This document shows positions 34,364-45,532 of a DNA stretch of 64,000 bases, piece by piece. Position 1 is the first letter of the stretch, and every line of letters starts with the position of its first letter. This DNA is from Micractinium sp. NFX-FRZ (lineage: Eukaryota; Chlorophyta; Trebouxiophyceae; Chlorellales; Chlorellaceae): the NCBI GenBank assembly GCA_029339195.1, contig JAPTJF010000114.1, positions 79,587-143,586 of the forward strand. The letters run 5' to 3'. The translations under genes and the position numbers were made by a program. Below the pieces are notes generated by a model. It saw only the letters and a list, made by a program, of their open reading frames with translations. It had not been told where the DNA came from and ran no database searches.

Positions 34364-37300
34364 ATGAACTCTGTAACGCAAATGAGGCGCCAGGCTCTAG
34401 CGTCTCTTGCAGTGGCGGTCCTGGCGGTGGTATGTGCGTCTGCTCCTCCGGCCGCGGCCTCCCGCCGCCTTGAGCAGACTGCAGATGTAGTTGTTGGCGC
34501 AAACGTCACTCTCACAGGTAAGAGGACGGTCGGGGGTGTGCCAGCTACCTCCGGGCACAGGCAGCTTCCAGCTTCCAGCCTGCAGAAGGCACAGTGAACC
34601 GTGCGGCAGAGGGGGGGAACCCTAACAAGTTGTGAGAACCCAATTTTCACTCACTCACTGAACAAGTCCCACCGAGCCCCTGCAGGCACCGCTATCGTAT
34701 TGTCTTGGGACCAACCCCATAGAAAGGTGGACAGGTGAGGCCGCGCGCGTCAGGGCGGGAGGTTGGGCAAATGCCGCCCGGCGGCATGCAGCTGCATAGC
34801 TGGCTCCGCCGCCTGCCCACGGTCCTGGAACCTTCCCTGCTGCTCCCAACCTCTCGTGAGGGAGTTGCGAACCGCAAGCACTCCCCCACCTCACGCCCGC
34901 CGCTGCCCCGCTGCCTCCCAAGTCTCACAGGATGCTGTCCCTGCGCGTCAACAACCGTAACCTCGTCATACGGGGCGTCCCCAACGTCATCTTCGACGAC
35001 ATCCAATCCGGCCAGATCATCACCGTCTCCGGAGAGGTGGAGGAGCTGAGCGACGAAGAGGACGAGGCCCTGCCGCCCAACAACAACGGCAATGGCAACG
35101 GCAACGGCAACGCCAAGGGGCGGAAGAAGAAGCGGGTCAAGGCGGTGCGCGCGCGCAGGGTCAAGCAGCGCTCGGCCAAGAAGCAGGGGCCGGCAGAGAT
35201 CCCCGTGGGTGCGTGGCGCGGGCGGGGATGAGTGGGCGGGCGGGCGTTGTGGGTGAGCATGGGCAGAGCGGGCGCGCGGGCGGGCGCTGCCTGGCAGGTC
35301 CACGGAGCAAGGGCGGAGCAGGGATACCTGTAGAGCGGCGGGGGGTGCCTGCAGGGCCAGCCACAGAGACATGTGCCACAGGTGCTGCTGCTCAGGGGGC
35401 GGGACGCTTGGAGGTAACCCCGCGCTGTCAATCCATGCGCCAACTGCTTTGTGCCCCGAAAACCTGCCTACAACCCTACCCCTCTGGCCCGCAGATCCTG
35501 CTACCGTGGATGACGAACCAACCGTGCAGTACCCGCTCGAGCTACTTCAGCGGCGCAGGCTGCAGGGCATCACATTTGACAGAGTGCCCGCGGCCGCATG
35601 GAGCACCCTGCCCAGCGTGAACCCTGAGCTCAAAGTTCTGTTCATTCCCAGTGAGTGCCGGCAACATGCGCAGGGAGGCAGGGGACCTGCCGTTGGGGTG
35701 GATGTGGGCGCGCGGGGGTAGTGCAGCACGGCAGCACATGCGGGCGGGGGCTGCCGCTGGCGGCCCAGGCGTCGCCTGCGCACATCATCAACCTGCAAGC
35801 GATGCGCTCCCCCTGGGACGCACCGCAGCACGCAGTGATGCTGCTGTGGTGTGCTGTGGTTGCTGGCTAGCTTGCCGCCCCGCTTCCTTGCCAGCCTGCT
35901 GCGCTAGACCCTGCACGCCTTCGTCCCGACCCCCCGACCGAGCTTCCCTCCACCCCGCCCCGCCCTGGCTCCCCATGCGCAGTCGCTGGCGTGCTCCCCG
36001 GCAGCGGTCCTGCCGTTGCCTGCCCTGGCACCACGCTGCCCACCGCCACCACCACCCAGCTGCGGCAGACGATGTTTCAGGCAGTTAACCCGTCTGGTGT
36101 CACCGTGGGTTCCACATTCGGCCAGTGTTCTTTCAACCAGACCCTGGTCAGGGAGCCGACGTCACAAGTTGTGGAGCGCGTCAATCTGCCATGCTCTGGA
36201 AACATGTAAGCCCCCGCCTCAGCTGTGCTGCGCGGTCTGCCGTGTGGTTTCTGCCTGCCTGCCTGCCAACTCAGGCCCACAGCGCGCGCCACGTCAGCCT
36301 GCCCTGCATCTGAACACATGCTTGTGTGCGCACTGGCATCGTGCTGGGGAAGCGGGGCCCTTGTGCATCAGGCTTCCCTGTGCCCCACGCCCCTATGGTC
36401 CCATCAGGCTTCCTGTGCCCCACGCCCCTATGGTCCCATCAGGCTTCCTGTGCCCCACGCCCCTATGGTCCCATCAGGCTTCCTGTGCNNNNNNNNNNNN
36501 NNNNNNNNNNNNNNGTGCCCCACGCCCCTATGGTCCCATCAGGCTTCCTGTGCCCCACGCCCCTATGGTCCCATCAGGCTTCCTGTGCCCCACGCTCCTA
36601 TGGTCCTGACAAGTGCGATACTCCCTCTCGCCAGCCGCTCCCACCCGCCCACTGCTCCCGCCCGCATGCCGCTCCCTCCTCCTGCCTACGTCCTCAAGCC
36701 TTTGCGTTCCCACCCGCCCACACCCTGCAGCAACGGCGTGGCGTGGAACATCAATGCCACCTGCGAGTATGATGTGCGTTTGCCCAAGGGGGCAGGCTGA
36801 CAGCGCCAGCCGGGGGAACAGTGCATGCCACTCGCCCTCCATGCCGCGCCGGTCAGCCGTGTGGCTGGCACGGCTGCCGCAACCCATGCACCCGCCCTGC
36901 CTGCCTGCATGTACCAGCAAGCATACCCATGCACTACCACACACCTCGTGGCCCCCGCAGGATTTCAATGGGGTGGCAGATGCTGCGGAAGCAGCGCTGG
37001 TGGCACGCAACATCGACGTCGACTCCTTTGACTACAAGTGAGGGCAGAGCGGCCAGCCTTGCAGTGCAGGGGGGGGTGGGGCGCCAGAAATGAGGGTGCA
37101 GAGGGGTGCAGAGGGGGCAGCCCTGGGTTGCTTGGAGAGGAGTGGACGTCCACTGCAGGCAGTGGCGGCCACTGGGGCTGCAACCGCCCATCAAGTGCCT
37201 GTCACGGGGGCAGAGGGCAGTGTGTGCTGCCACAGATGCAGCCAGCTGGTTCAGCAGCTGCGTTTGCCACGCTGCAGTGCCTCGGCTCAGCACAGCACTG

Positions 37301-40300
37301 CACGGTGGCAGCGCTCCGGCGCCCGGCTGCGCTGTCCCCTTGCGTGCCGTGCCCCCTTGCGTGCCGCCCAGCGCGCTGCCTGACTTGCTGGCCGCCCCGC
37401 AGGGTTTTCCTGATGCCCATCGGCCCCTGCAACTTTGTGGGCATTGCGTACGTGGGCTGCGATGGCAGCTTTGACTGCCGCGCGTGGATTGGCGGCAACT
37501 TTATGACCTCTGCTCAGGTGGGCAAACATGTCTGTGATTTTTTCAGCTTAGCGGGTGTTTCACTGAAGCAGCGTCGCGGTGCGCCGGTCAGCCGAGCGGC
37601 CGCCTCCTTCCTCCTCCAATTCACCTGTCAAGGGCAGCTGTGATTGTCGACGGTTCACTGGCGGGGCTTGACGGAACAACAGCCAATGAGGGGCCGGGCA
37701 GGGGCCGGCAAGGGGGCGGCCAGAAGACACGCATTTCACTTTTTTCACAGTGGAAAGAGCACTGGGCTCTCCCCCCGCTGCAGGCCATCTCTCATGAGCT
37801 GGGGCACAACCTGTTCCTGGGGCACGCCGGCGGCTTCACCCCCAGCGGCGTGTTTGATGAGTGAGTGGGCTGAGCTCTGCGTTTAAATGCCTGGAGGGGT
37901 CTTATCTGAGGTGGGGCTGGCAAGTGTGTACCCCGTGGCTCTTACCGCTAAGCTTGCCTCTCCTCGGGCCTTCCCGGAATCCAACCCTGTTGCTGCCCCT
38001 GCTTGCCACCCTACCTGCAGGTACTTGGACGACTCATGCCAGGTGCGCTGCGGGTTGCTTCTTCCTAGCTCCCCATGCCTGCCCGAGCTTGCAGGGCTGG
38101 GTGCCCTGCCTGCTCTCGCGGCGCCTGGCGTGCACACAGCCTGCACTCCTGCCGGTGCTGTTGTGCCGCTGCTGCTGTCGCATGGTGCTGGGTCCCGCCA
38201 GAGGCACAGCCAGTGTGCCACTTGGAGCAACCGCAGCTGCTCGCTGCCTGTGCAGTATTGTACCTGCGTTGGTTAAAGCGCCAACTCGATTGTGTTGACC
38301 CCCCTCCCCGGCCTGACGATCCTGCTGTGCATGCCTTGCAACCGTCCCCGGTGTGGTCCAGATGGGCTACTGCTGCATGAACCGCTGCCCCAACGCGCCC
38401 CACACCTGGCAGCTGGGCTGGCACTCGACGCTGCAGCTCAATGGCACCAACCTGCTGGCGGGGCGCACCCTGAACTTCAGTTTGGGGGGCCAGGAACTCT
38501 TCAAACTGGTGAGGAGCCCAAAGAGGATGCTTGTGGGCAACAGGGAGGGGCGGAGAAGCACCCCATTGCGTGATCACAGCGGGGCAGATGGCTTTGGAAG
38601 GATGGTGGGCAGGGAGGGGCCAAACGCGCCCGCTCACCCCTGCCCACCCGCCTGCGCGGTCACCCTGGCGCCTGCTTGCTCAGCCACCCGCCACCGCGTC
38701 TGCCACACTTGGGGCAGCGCTGTGCGCAACAATCTTGCCTCATGCCTGCCAGGCGACCACATGGCATATCACCTACTCACAGCCTACACACCGTGTTGCC
38801 GCGCAGGGCGTGGTGCGCATCACCCCCACCTGGGCGCCGGCCATTTTCCCGCTCTTCCTCTCGTTCCGCCTGAAGATCTTGGGGGATGCGGGGATCGCTG
38901 ATGGGATGGCCAACAGGCTGCACGTCTACCAGGTGGGCAGTTGGCCCTCTGCCATGCTGGCATATTCGTTGTCATGCTGGCTGTAGTGCCGCTCTGTGAA
39001 TGCTGCTTGCGACTTCTGAGTCCCACGCTGAGTCAGCCCTGGCATCTATATGCTTGACACACCTGCCACTTAGGGGGTCACCGTGGCACATGCTTTGTCG
39101 TGCCTCGTCTCCCGCTCTGTCACGTGGATGGCTTCGGCGCTATAACGGCTGAATGCTTGCCGTCCGTGCGCTGCTTGAGCAGGGGAATGGGCAGCAGCGG
39201 CGTGCTGCCGAGCGAAGCGTGCTGGATGGCGCTGCAACCCAGCAGTACTGGCGAGGCACGGGCCTGGCAAATTGGCACCAAGTCGCCTCAGACCTCCCCT
39301 CACATGCACACTGCACTGCCTGCAGGCGCCCACAGCTGGGCAGTACGACCCAGCCCCCACCACCTGGCGTGCTGCGATTTCAGGCAAGCCATAACAAACA
39401 AAGGACAAAGGTTCCATCCCTGTGCGGCCGCTGGCAGGGCGACCGCCGCAGGCTCCTGCCGCCCATGTGTGTGCGCCAATCGCAGCATGCCCGTGCAGGC
39501 AGCAGGGTGCCTGTGGCCACTCCCCTAGTGGTCGAATAGTTCAAAACATCAAACCATGCGCCAGCAACCAGCCTTGAGCTGCAATGGACAGGCAGTTAAA
39601 GGCTCCAACCAATGCTCGGTTTGCCGCGTTCTCTCGCCTGTCACCAATCGACCTTCTTTAAGCAAGCTTGCTTCCTCACAACCCCCGACCCCACACCGGC
39701 ACACTTCCCGCCCTGCAGTCGGCCAGGCGTACACCCACGTCGGTTCGGGTATCACCATCCGTCGCTTCTTCTCCACCAGAGGCAACCAGGCTGTGCTCAG
39801 CATTTGCCGCCGGGCGGGCCCAGAAACGGCAGCCAGCTGCTTGGCGGGCTACGACAATAATTGGTGAGCCGGTGACGCTTCCAATGGACAGGCCGCTGCC
39901 CGTGGGGAGGTTGGGGGTCCGGCTTTGGTTTTTGCTCCGCTTGTGCTTGCCGTGTGCACGCTTGAGCCTCATTCTTGAACTGCACGGAATAATAGAGCGG
40001 TACAGCAACCGGTGAAGGGTTGACTGTATTTGGTGTTCTGGTTTGTTTGAGCAGGGGGTGAATGGAGTGCAGTCCCTGCCCAAGGCCCCCGCCCCTGCTC
40101 CCCTCGGCACGCACCCCCTCATCCTCTCCCTCGCCCCCTCCGCCCTGCAAACACCCGGCCTTGCCGCCATTGATGATTGCTTGTGCCAAGAAGCTGCCAT
40201 GCTACCTCCCGGGTCCGCTGCCTCCCCAACACCCGCCCCCCCCCCCCCCCCCCTCCACGTGTCCCCCCTTCAGTGATGGCCGCGCTGGTGACGACGACCC

Positions 40301-40325
40301 CGCGTGTTCGATCTTCCGCCGCTGA
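34364..40325 (+). CDS. Gametolysin-like zinc metallopeptidase (MEROPS M11)
   Basis: M11 peptidases of volvocine algae (gametolysin, VMPs) degrade cell-wall or matrix glycoproteins. Fifteen exons: 34364 or 34382-34517, 34686-34734, 34931-35208, 35495-35650, 35983-36205, 36731-36773, 36961-37037, 37403-37517, 37784-37860, 38021-38042, 38362-38508, 38807-38932, 39326-39383, 39719-39863, 40274-40325; all phases close, about 567 residues from ATG 34382. A signal peptide (LASLAVAVLAVVCASAPP) opens the protein. A prodomain follows with an acidic stretch, an Asn-Gly repeat and a basic KGRKKKR patch that could be a processing site. The zinc motif is HELGHNLFLGHA in exon 9. Downstream come MGYCCMNRCPNAPHTWQLGW and the Cys-rich end NNCDGRAGDDDPAC. 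Exon 10 is only 22 bases, intron 39384-39718 has a GC donor, and an assembly gap lies in intron 36206-36730. ATG 34364 is an in-frame alternative start. Confidence 0.9.
36370..36608. repeat. 35-bp tandem repeat in a gametolysin intron
   Basis: The unit AGGCTTCCTGTGCCCC... repeats at 36370 (one base longer), 36406, 36441, 36476, then after the gap at 36541 and 36576. The last copy carries a C-to-T change. The true copy number is unknown because of the gap. Confidence 0.95.
36489..36514. other. Assembly gap (26 N)
   Basis: A run of N bases inside the 35-bp tandem repeat. It is in an intron, so the coding sequence is not affected. Confidence 0.99.
40236..40253 (+). repeat. Run of 18 C, polypyrimidine tract of the last gametolysin intron
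   Basis: The homopolymer lies about 20 bases before the acceptor CAG at 40271-40273, where a pyrimidine tract is expected. Confidence 0.9.
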
Positions 40326-42282
40326 GGCAGCTGCGGGCCTGCCGCTGAGGCACCGCTTGCCGCCCGTGCCCGGCTGCTGCCGGCACATCCCACCACCCGT
40401 GACCTGCACTCGCCGACCCTGACAGCTGCAGTCACTCACCCTGCCTTCTTTCACCCCCAGACACGGCCTTCTTTCACCCCCAGACTCAACCCACTCCTCA
40501 AGCTGCAAACCGTGTCCTCTCTCATGCAAACCCCTACTGGCTCACCTCTGGCCGCCTGCCAGCACAGCGACCGTAGTCGGTCTCTGCCTGCCTGTCCCTC
40601 CCCTGCAAAGCCCTTCATCACTCTTCATCATACTTCACCCTTTACATTACCTCACCCCTTCGACCTTACCTAGACTGATCTCCTGGGGGGGTATGCTTAC
40701 CCTTTACTTGCTGCCCCTGCTATCGCGATGGTTTCTCTTCCCCTTTCACCCTCCTCAAACCACTGTCGCCTCTCTTCCCTCCGCACCCCTCCCCTAGCAC
40801 ACACACCCCTCACTTACCCACGCTTTTCCCACCGTCCACCTCTCGAGCCTCGCTTCACTCACCGCTCCAGTGACCTGCTCCATCCACACTTCCTCACCAC
40901 GCCGCATGAAGCCCCAGTCTCGTCCTCATAATCCAGCCACTCAGGCTGCCAGTGCAATACACTGCCCTCCTCATCCCCGCTGCTCACCCACATGTGCCAA
41001 GCGCCACCTGCCCTCCTGACGCATGCGTGGCGTGCGCATGCCACTCTTCAGCCACATTGCCCTCGCTTCACCCAAGCTGCCAGCTGTCATGCGCTGGCGC
41101 GCACTCCGCCACATGCTCGACTGTGCAGCATGCTGGCGCAGAACTGTGCCACACTTTTTTCTATCACTCTTGCCACTCCCGCTCTAGACCTGCATGGCCC
41201 CCCCCACTTGCCCTCCCCTTCTTGTTGATGAGTGCACGCAAGCTGCGCCATGGTTTGCATTCTGCGACGTTATAGCCCGGCTCAATTCGTTTTCCCCTCC
41301 CAACCCACCTCCAGGCACCGTCCCTTTGACCGGCTGCTCAATTTAAGCACACACTTCTTTCCTCCCCAAGGCGCCCTCCCCTTGCAAAGCGCCCTCTGTA
41401 GCTGAAGCGCCAGGTGGCGGCTAACCCCTCGACTGCCTCCTGCGTGCCTCTCCCAACCTTTCGTGGCACTTTGCACCGTCTGGCTTGACTTTGCCCTATA
41501 GTGAGAATGTCGTGCAAATACACTTGGAAGCATGCACACTGGGATTTTTTCCTGCAACAAATACAATGTCACAAGCAGCTACACGTATGGCACCCATAGT
41601 GTGCAGCAACACGTATGGCACCCACAGCATGCAGCGTGCCAGCAACAGCTTGCTTCCAGCCCGCCCCATAAGCTCAGTAGCCTGGTTGCCTGCCGCATTG
41701 GAGCCGCTGGCTGGGGTGTAACCCCGGTGCAAGTTGCACCGCTGCCGCTGCAAGCAAAGGGGCTGACCAGCTCAGCACCTGCTGCTGCGCTCTGTGTGTG
41801 GGAGCGCAAGCTGCGTGGTCGTTCCACAACGTAACAGCGTGCGCAGAGAATCAGGGAAACGACACTTTCAAAATCAAATGCATGCCTGAGAAGCGCGCGC
41901 GGGGCATTTGCTTTATCAAAGGTAAATCGTACACAACAGTTGAAAACTAGCATTGATTACAATAATCTGAGAAACTTGATGAACAAGGATCGGGGAAGTT
42001 TTAAATGTGCAAGGGACACTGGTCAAGGGGGTAGCGGGCATCAAGGTACAAAACATGTGATGGCAGGAAAGAAGGTGGGCGTGTGATATTGCCTGGACAG
42101 AACTGGATGCCGCCAGTCGACTGCAGGCCTACTTGCTGCGCCAGCAGCCCGTCCACCCATGCACACACCGCACGCTCAGAGCTGGGACAGGCTCACCTGC
42201 TGGTGCACAGCCTGGCAACAGGGTGGCTCACCAGCGGGCGCTGCACGGGTGGTGACGGGGGTTGGGGCTCACCAGGGCCCGC
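40326..42282. other. Intergenic, pyrimidine-rich 3' flank
   Basis: Bases 40430-40900 of the plus strand are strongly C/T-rich and include a duplicated CTTCTTTCACCCCCAGAC unit at about 40444-40483. No exon was supported. The remainder, about 41-42.28 kb, separates two convergent genes. Confidence 0.5.
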
Positions 42283-43624
42283 TTAGCTGGCGGCAGGGTG
42301 ATGCAGCACCGGCAGCAGGTCTCCCCTGCGGGTCATCTCCTCAACCAAGTCTTCCACCAGACCCAGCACTTTGCCTGTCAGCTCCACCGGCAGCGGCCAC
42401 CTGCCCCTGCTGCGCGCGCTGCCTGCCGCCGGCCGCGTGGTGCAGGCTGCCATCACCAGCAGCTGCAGCAGGGGCATTGTATGGCAGCAGAGGCGTGGGG
42501 GGCAGCGGCGGCAGCAGCAGCAACTGGGGGAGGCAGGAGAGGTGGTGGGGTGCATGCGCAACTGAAGGAGGCAGCATGCTGCGGGGCGCACGCACGGCCG
42601 CGGAAGGGCCAGGGCAGCAGTGTGGTGGCGTGGTGGGGTGGCTGGCCAAACCTGCGGGGACACCCGCTCATGCAAACTGTGCCATGCCGTGCCATGCCAC
42701 GCTTTGCGCATGCCTCCCAGAGAAGAATGCCTGCTCTCCTCCCGCCATGCCATGCCGTGCCGTGCCATGCCGCCGCCCACCCCCCGACCCGCCCGCCCAC
42801 CTGCTTGACCTCTCGCATGTACTGGCTGTAGTGCAAGAACGCCGGGTGCTCCGTGCCGCCAGTGGTTGCCGCCCGTGTCAGCAGCACCAGGTCGCCCACG
42901 CGGGCCTTGACTGTGGCAGCCCAGAGGGATGCCAGCACAGAGGGATGTCAGCACGCAGTACGGATGGGTGTACGCATGCAAGCAGTGCATGCAAGCAGGC
43001 GGGCAGGTGGGCACCCGGGTCACACGCGCTCATTCGGAGGGAGACATGACGAGCACTACAGGCGGCACACACTAGCACGCACTAGCGCCACTGGCACCAC
43101 TGGCACCACTGCATCAATGAAAACATCCGATGCTGCCAAGGCAAGCACAGTAGGTGCATGCATTTGGCAAGCTGCCGGAGGCCTGTGCTTGCGCACAACA
43201 TGGGCAGAACAGCCCAGTTACCCAGTGCCCGGCCCAATCCTGGCTGCTGACCTCGGCGCAGCCAGGGCTTGAAGTTGTGGAGCACAAAGCCGCCTCCGAC
43301 CGCGGTTGTGAGCTCGCACCACATGCTCTTGAAGCGGTGGCGGCCCTGCTGCTGGTGGCGGCGGATGGACTCCCCGCTGCTGTCCAGGCGGGGCGCCAGC
43401 ACAGATACAAACGTCGACAGCTGCTTCTGGCTGCGGATCACGTCACGCGGCAGCGCAGGATAAGGCAGGGTGCGAGGGGCGGCGGCGAAAGCGAAGCGGT
43501 GGTGCGACAGCAGCGAGGCCGCCTCCGGCGCCAGCGCCTGGGCAACATGGGCGGGGAGCTGCAGGCCATCCACATCGCAGTCGACAAGCTGCACCATGAT
43601 TTGTGGTGCCTCCATGGCAGCCAT
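42283..43624 (-). CDS. Hypothetical protein, 220 residues
   Basis: I do not recognise the family. Three minus-strand exons close in phase: 43252-43624 (ATG at 43622-43624), 42801-42910 and 42283-42462 (TAA). The protein begins MAAMEAPQIMVQLVDCDVDG. Mid-protein, an aromatic and basic stretch (MWCELTTAVGGGFVLHNF, then a KPWLRR-VKARVGDLVLL segment) has the feel of a small beta-barrel or DNA-binding fold such as B3, but the match is too weak to claim. The C-terminus carries LVEDLVEEMTRRGDLLPVL, likely helical. No signal peptide or membrane segment is seen. Upstream on the same strand, at about 43745-43803, an open stretch (AVADDLAGAAALFSSLRK) could be an extra 5' exon. The gene is divergent from the ankyrin gene. 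Confidence 0.6.
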
Positions 43625-44165
43625 CTGGTGCGCAGCGAGGAGGCGGCAACTTGAAGGCGGTTGACAGAGAGGGGTGCAACAAGGCAGAGGGATATGTGTG
43701 CGTGTTGGCGAGGCAACACAATTGGTTGGTTCAGACGACAAGTGGGCTTCCGCAGAGAGGAGAAGAGGGCGGCCGCGCCTGCCAGGTCATCGGCCACGGC
43801 CAAACCCTCCCGCCGCGCGTTGGCTCATCTGATTGGGCAACTGGAGCGCACGGTGTGCATGCATGGCGTGGATTGGCATCGGTTAAAACCGGCCGACCTC
43901 GCGCGCGCCTGCTTTGTCCTAGGCCCCCCCAAGCCTCGTCAAGGCCTCAAAGAGTCTCAGGTGAGTTGGCACGGGGCCACTTCGGGCGCCTCGATAATGG
44001 GAGCCATGCTTGCAGGCTGAGCGAGCCTGCTGCACGCTGCCGCTCCCCCCCGCCCCTCCCCCACTCCACTGCCTCGTGTGCTTGCATTTGTGACCAACAT
44101 TAAGGGCTGCCTGCACTCGAACCCCTTGACAAGCTTGCTCTCATTTTACGCCAACGTGTTGCAGG
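43625..44165. promoter_or_regulatory. Probable shared promoter region of two divergent genes
   Basis: About 540 bases separate the start codons of the minus-strand hypothetical gene and the plus-strand ankyrin gene. Control elements for both must fall here, unless extra 5' exons exist. No specific element was identified. Confidence 0.35.
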
Positions 44166-45089
44166 ATGTGCCTGCCCTTCCGCTGGGCGGTTATAAAGGG
44201 TGACCTGGCAGAGATGCGGCGCCTGCTGGCAGACAACCCAGCACTGGCCACAGCAGCAGACAGAGCAGGGTTTACGCCTCTGCATGACGCGGTTACATTC
44301 GGAAAACTGGCAGCCGTGCAGCTGCTGCTCCGAGTGCAGCCTGCGGCGGCTTGCATCGGGGAAGACCATGGTTATCTGCCCATACACTATGCAGCTATGG
44401 TGGGGGAGGCAGAAGTCCTGAGGCTGCTGCTGGAAGCGGCGCCCCCTACCGCCATGGCCAAAGCCCAGGACAGCAAGGTGCCGCTGCTTGTGGCAGCCGC
44501 TGACGGCGGAAGCGTGGAGGTGGTGCAGCTGTTGCTGGAGGCGGCCCCGGAGGCGGCAATGGTCAGGACGGCCACCGATGGCGCCACCGCCCTTCACTGC
44601 GCCATCCGGCGGCATGACGAGTGTGGTTTGCACATCGCCAGGCAGCTTCTCAAGGCAGCTCCCGAGGCAGCCTTTATCGAGGACAACCTTGGACGCACAC
44701 CCCTGGCAGCAGCTCTGCACGCGGAAAAGCTGCAGGCTGTGCGACTGCTGCTGACAGCGCCAGGACAGCAGGCAGCCCCCGCCCTGCGCACGCTGGCCCA
44801 GGCACCTCCAGCCAGCCACTCCCTGTTTGCCGACGTCGTTGCCCGCTGGGCGCTGGCAGATAACGAGTGGCAGCTGGTGCCTGCCCCTTGCCCGGGCCTG
44901 GGCAATGCGCTGCCGGCGGTGCTGGCCCGGTCAGAACACGAGGCGGGGTGCCTGGTGGCGCGACTGCCGGCTGAGGAGCAGTGGCAGCTGCAGGCTGCTG
45001 TGCTCAGCCTGGCGCGCGCGCAGCAGGGGATGGGGATTGTGCTGCCCGTGCATGTCACTCAGCGACTGTTAGCTCTATCTGTGGCCTGA
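44166..45089 (+). CDS. Ankyrin-repeat protein, 307 residues, single exon
   Basis: Ankyrin repeats are protein-binding scaffolds; the partner is unknown. An uninterrupted frame runs from ATG 44166 to TGA 45087-45089. At least five repeats are visible over residues 1-205: AVIKGDLAEMRRLLADNPAL, GFTPLHDAVTFGKLAAVQLL, GYLPIHYAAMVGEAEVLRLL, a VPLLVAAADGGSVEVVQLLL repeat, and GATALHCAIRRHDECGLHIA followed by RTPLAAALHAEKLQAVRLLL. The last 100 residues are not ankyrin and are Ala/Leu-rich. A CAG immediately before the ATG could be a splice acceptor, so a 5' exon cannot be excluded. It lacks introns, unlike its neighbours. Confidence 0.8.
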   Translation: MCLPFRWAVIKGDLAEMRRLLADNPALATAADRAGFTPLHDAVTFGKLAAVQLLLRVQPAAACIGEDHGYLPIHYAAMVGEAEVLRLLLEAAPPTAMAKAQDSKVPLLVAAADGGSVEVVQLLLEAAPEAAMVRTATDGATALHCAIRRHDECGLHIARQLLKAAPEAAFIEDNLGRTPLAAALHAEKLQAVRLLLTAPGQQAAPALRTLAQAPPASHSLFADVVARWALADNEWQLVPAPCPGLGNALPAVLARSEHEAGCLVARLPAEEQWQLQAAVLSLARAQQGMGIVLPVHVTQRLLALSVA

Positions 45090-45532
45090 AAAAGCACCAC
45101 TGGGTGGCGGTGACAGCGCCCCAACTGGCCGGTGCTGCTGCGTGAAGATTTGCCTGCCCACCGGTGCCACATGCATGTCACAATTTCCATGGTGATGAAA
45201 AGTGTCCACTGGGTGTTCTGCACACCGCCCTGCAGTGCGACAAACAAACAGTACTGGGAGAGAAAGAACAGGCAGATGTGGGCGGGCAGAGCATGGGAAT
45301 CTGTTGGGCACAGCAGAGTGCAGCTGACAAGCATCGAAGGAAGAAACGAACGGTGAAAAGTAACTAGGCAACAACACAAAGCACACTCCTTGGGTCGGGT
45401 GGTTTCCGAGCCAGCAGGAACGTAGCAAGCGAAGCTGACAAGTGACTGGGCAAGAAAGCACAGCAGGGGCCAGCAGGCACATTGGCAATCATGTGAAGTG
45501 GCTAGGCAACACTTCAAAGCATGTTGCTCCTG
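45090..45532. other. Short gap between convergent genes
   Basis: 3' flanks of the ankyrin gene (+) and the kinase gene (-). Nothing else was seen. Confidence 0.4.

Noticed and set aside
43745..43803. First exon of the minus-strand hypothetical gene (AVADDLAGAAALFSSLRK)
   Set aside because: No ATG follows the upstream in-frame stop and no convincing acceptor is present; the model starting at 43624 closes without it.
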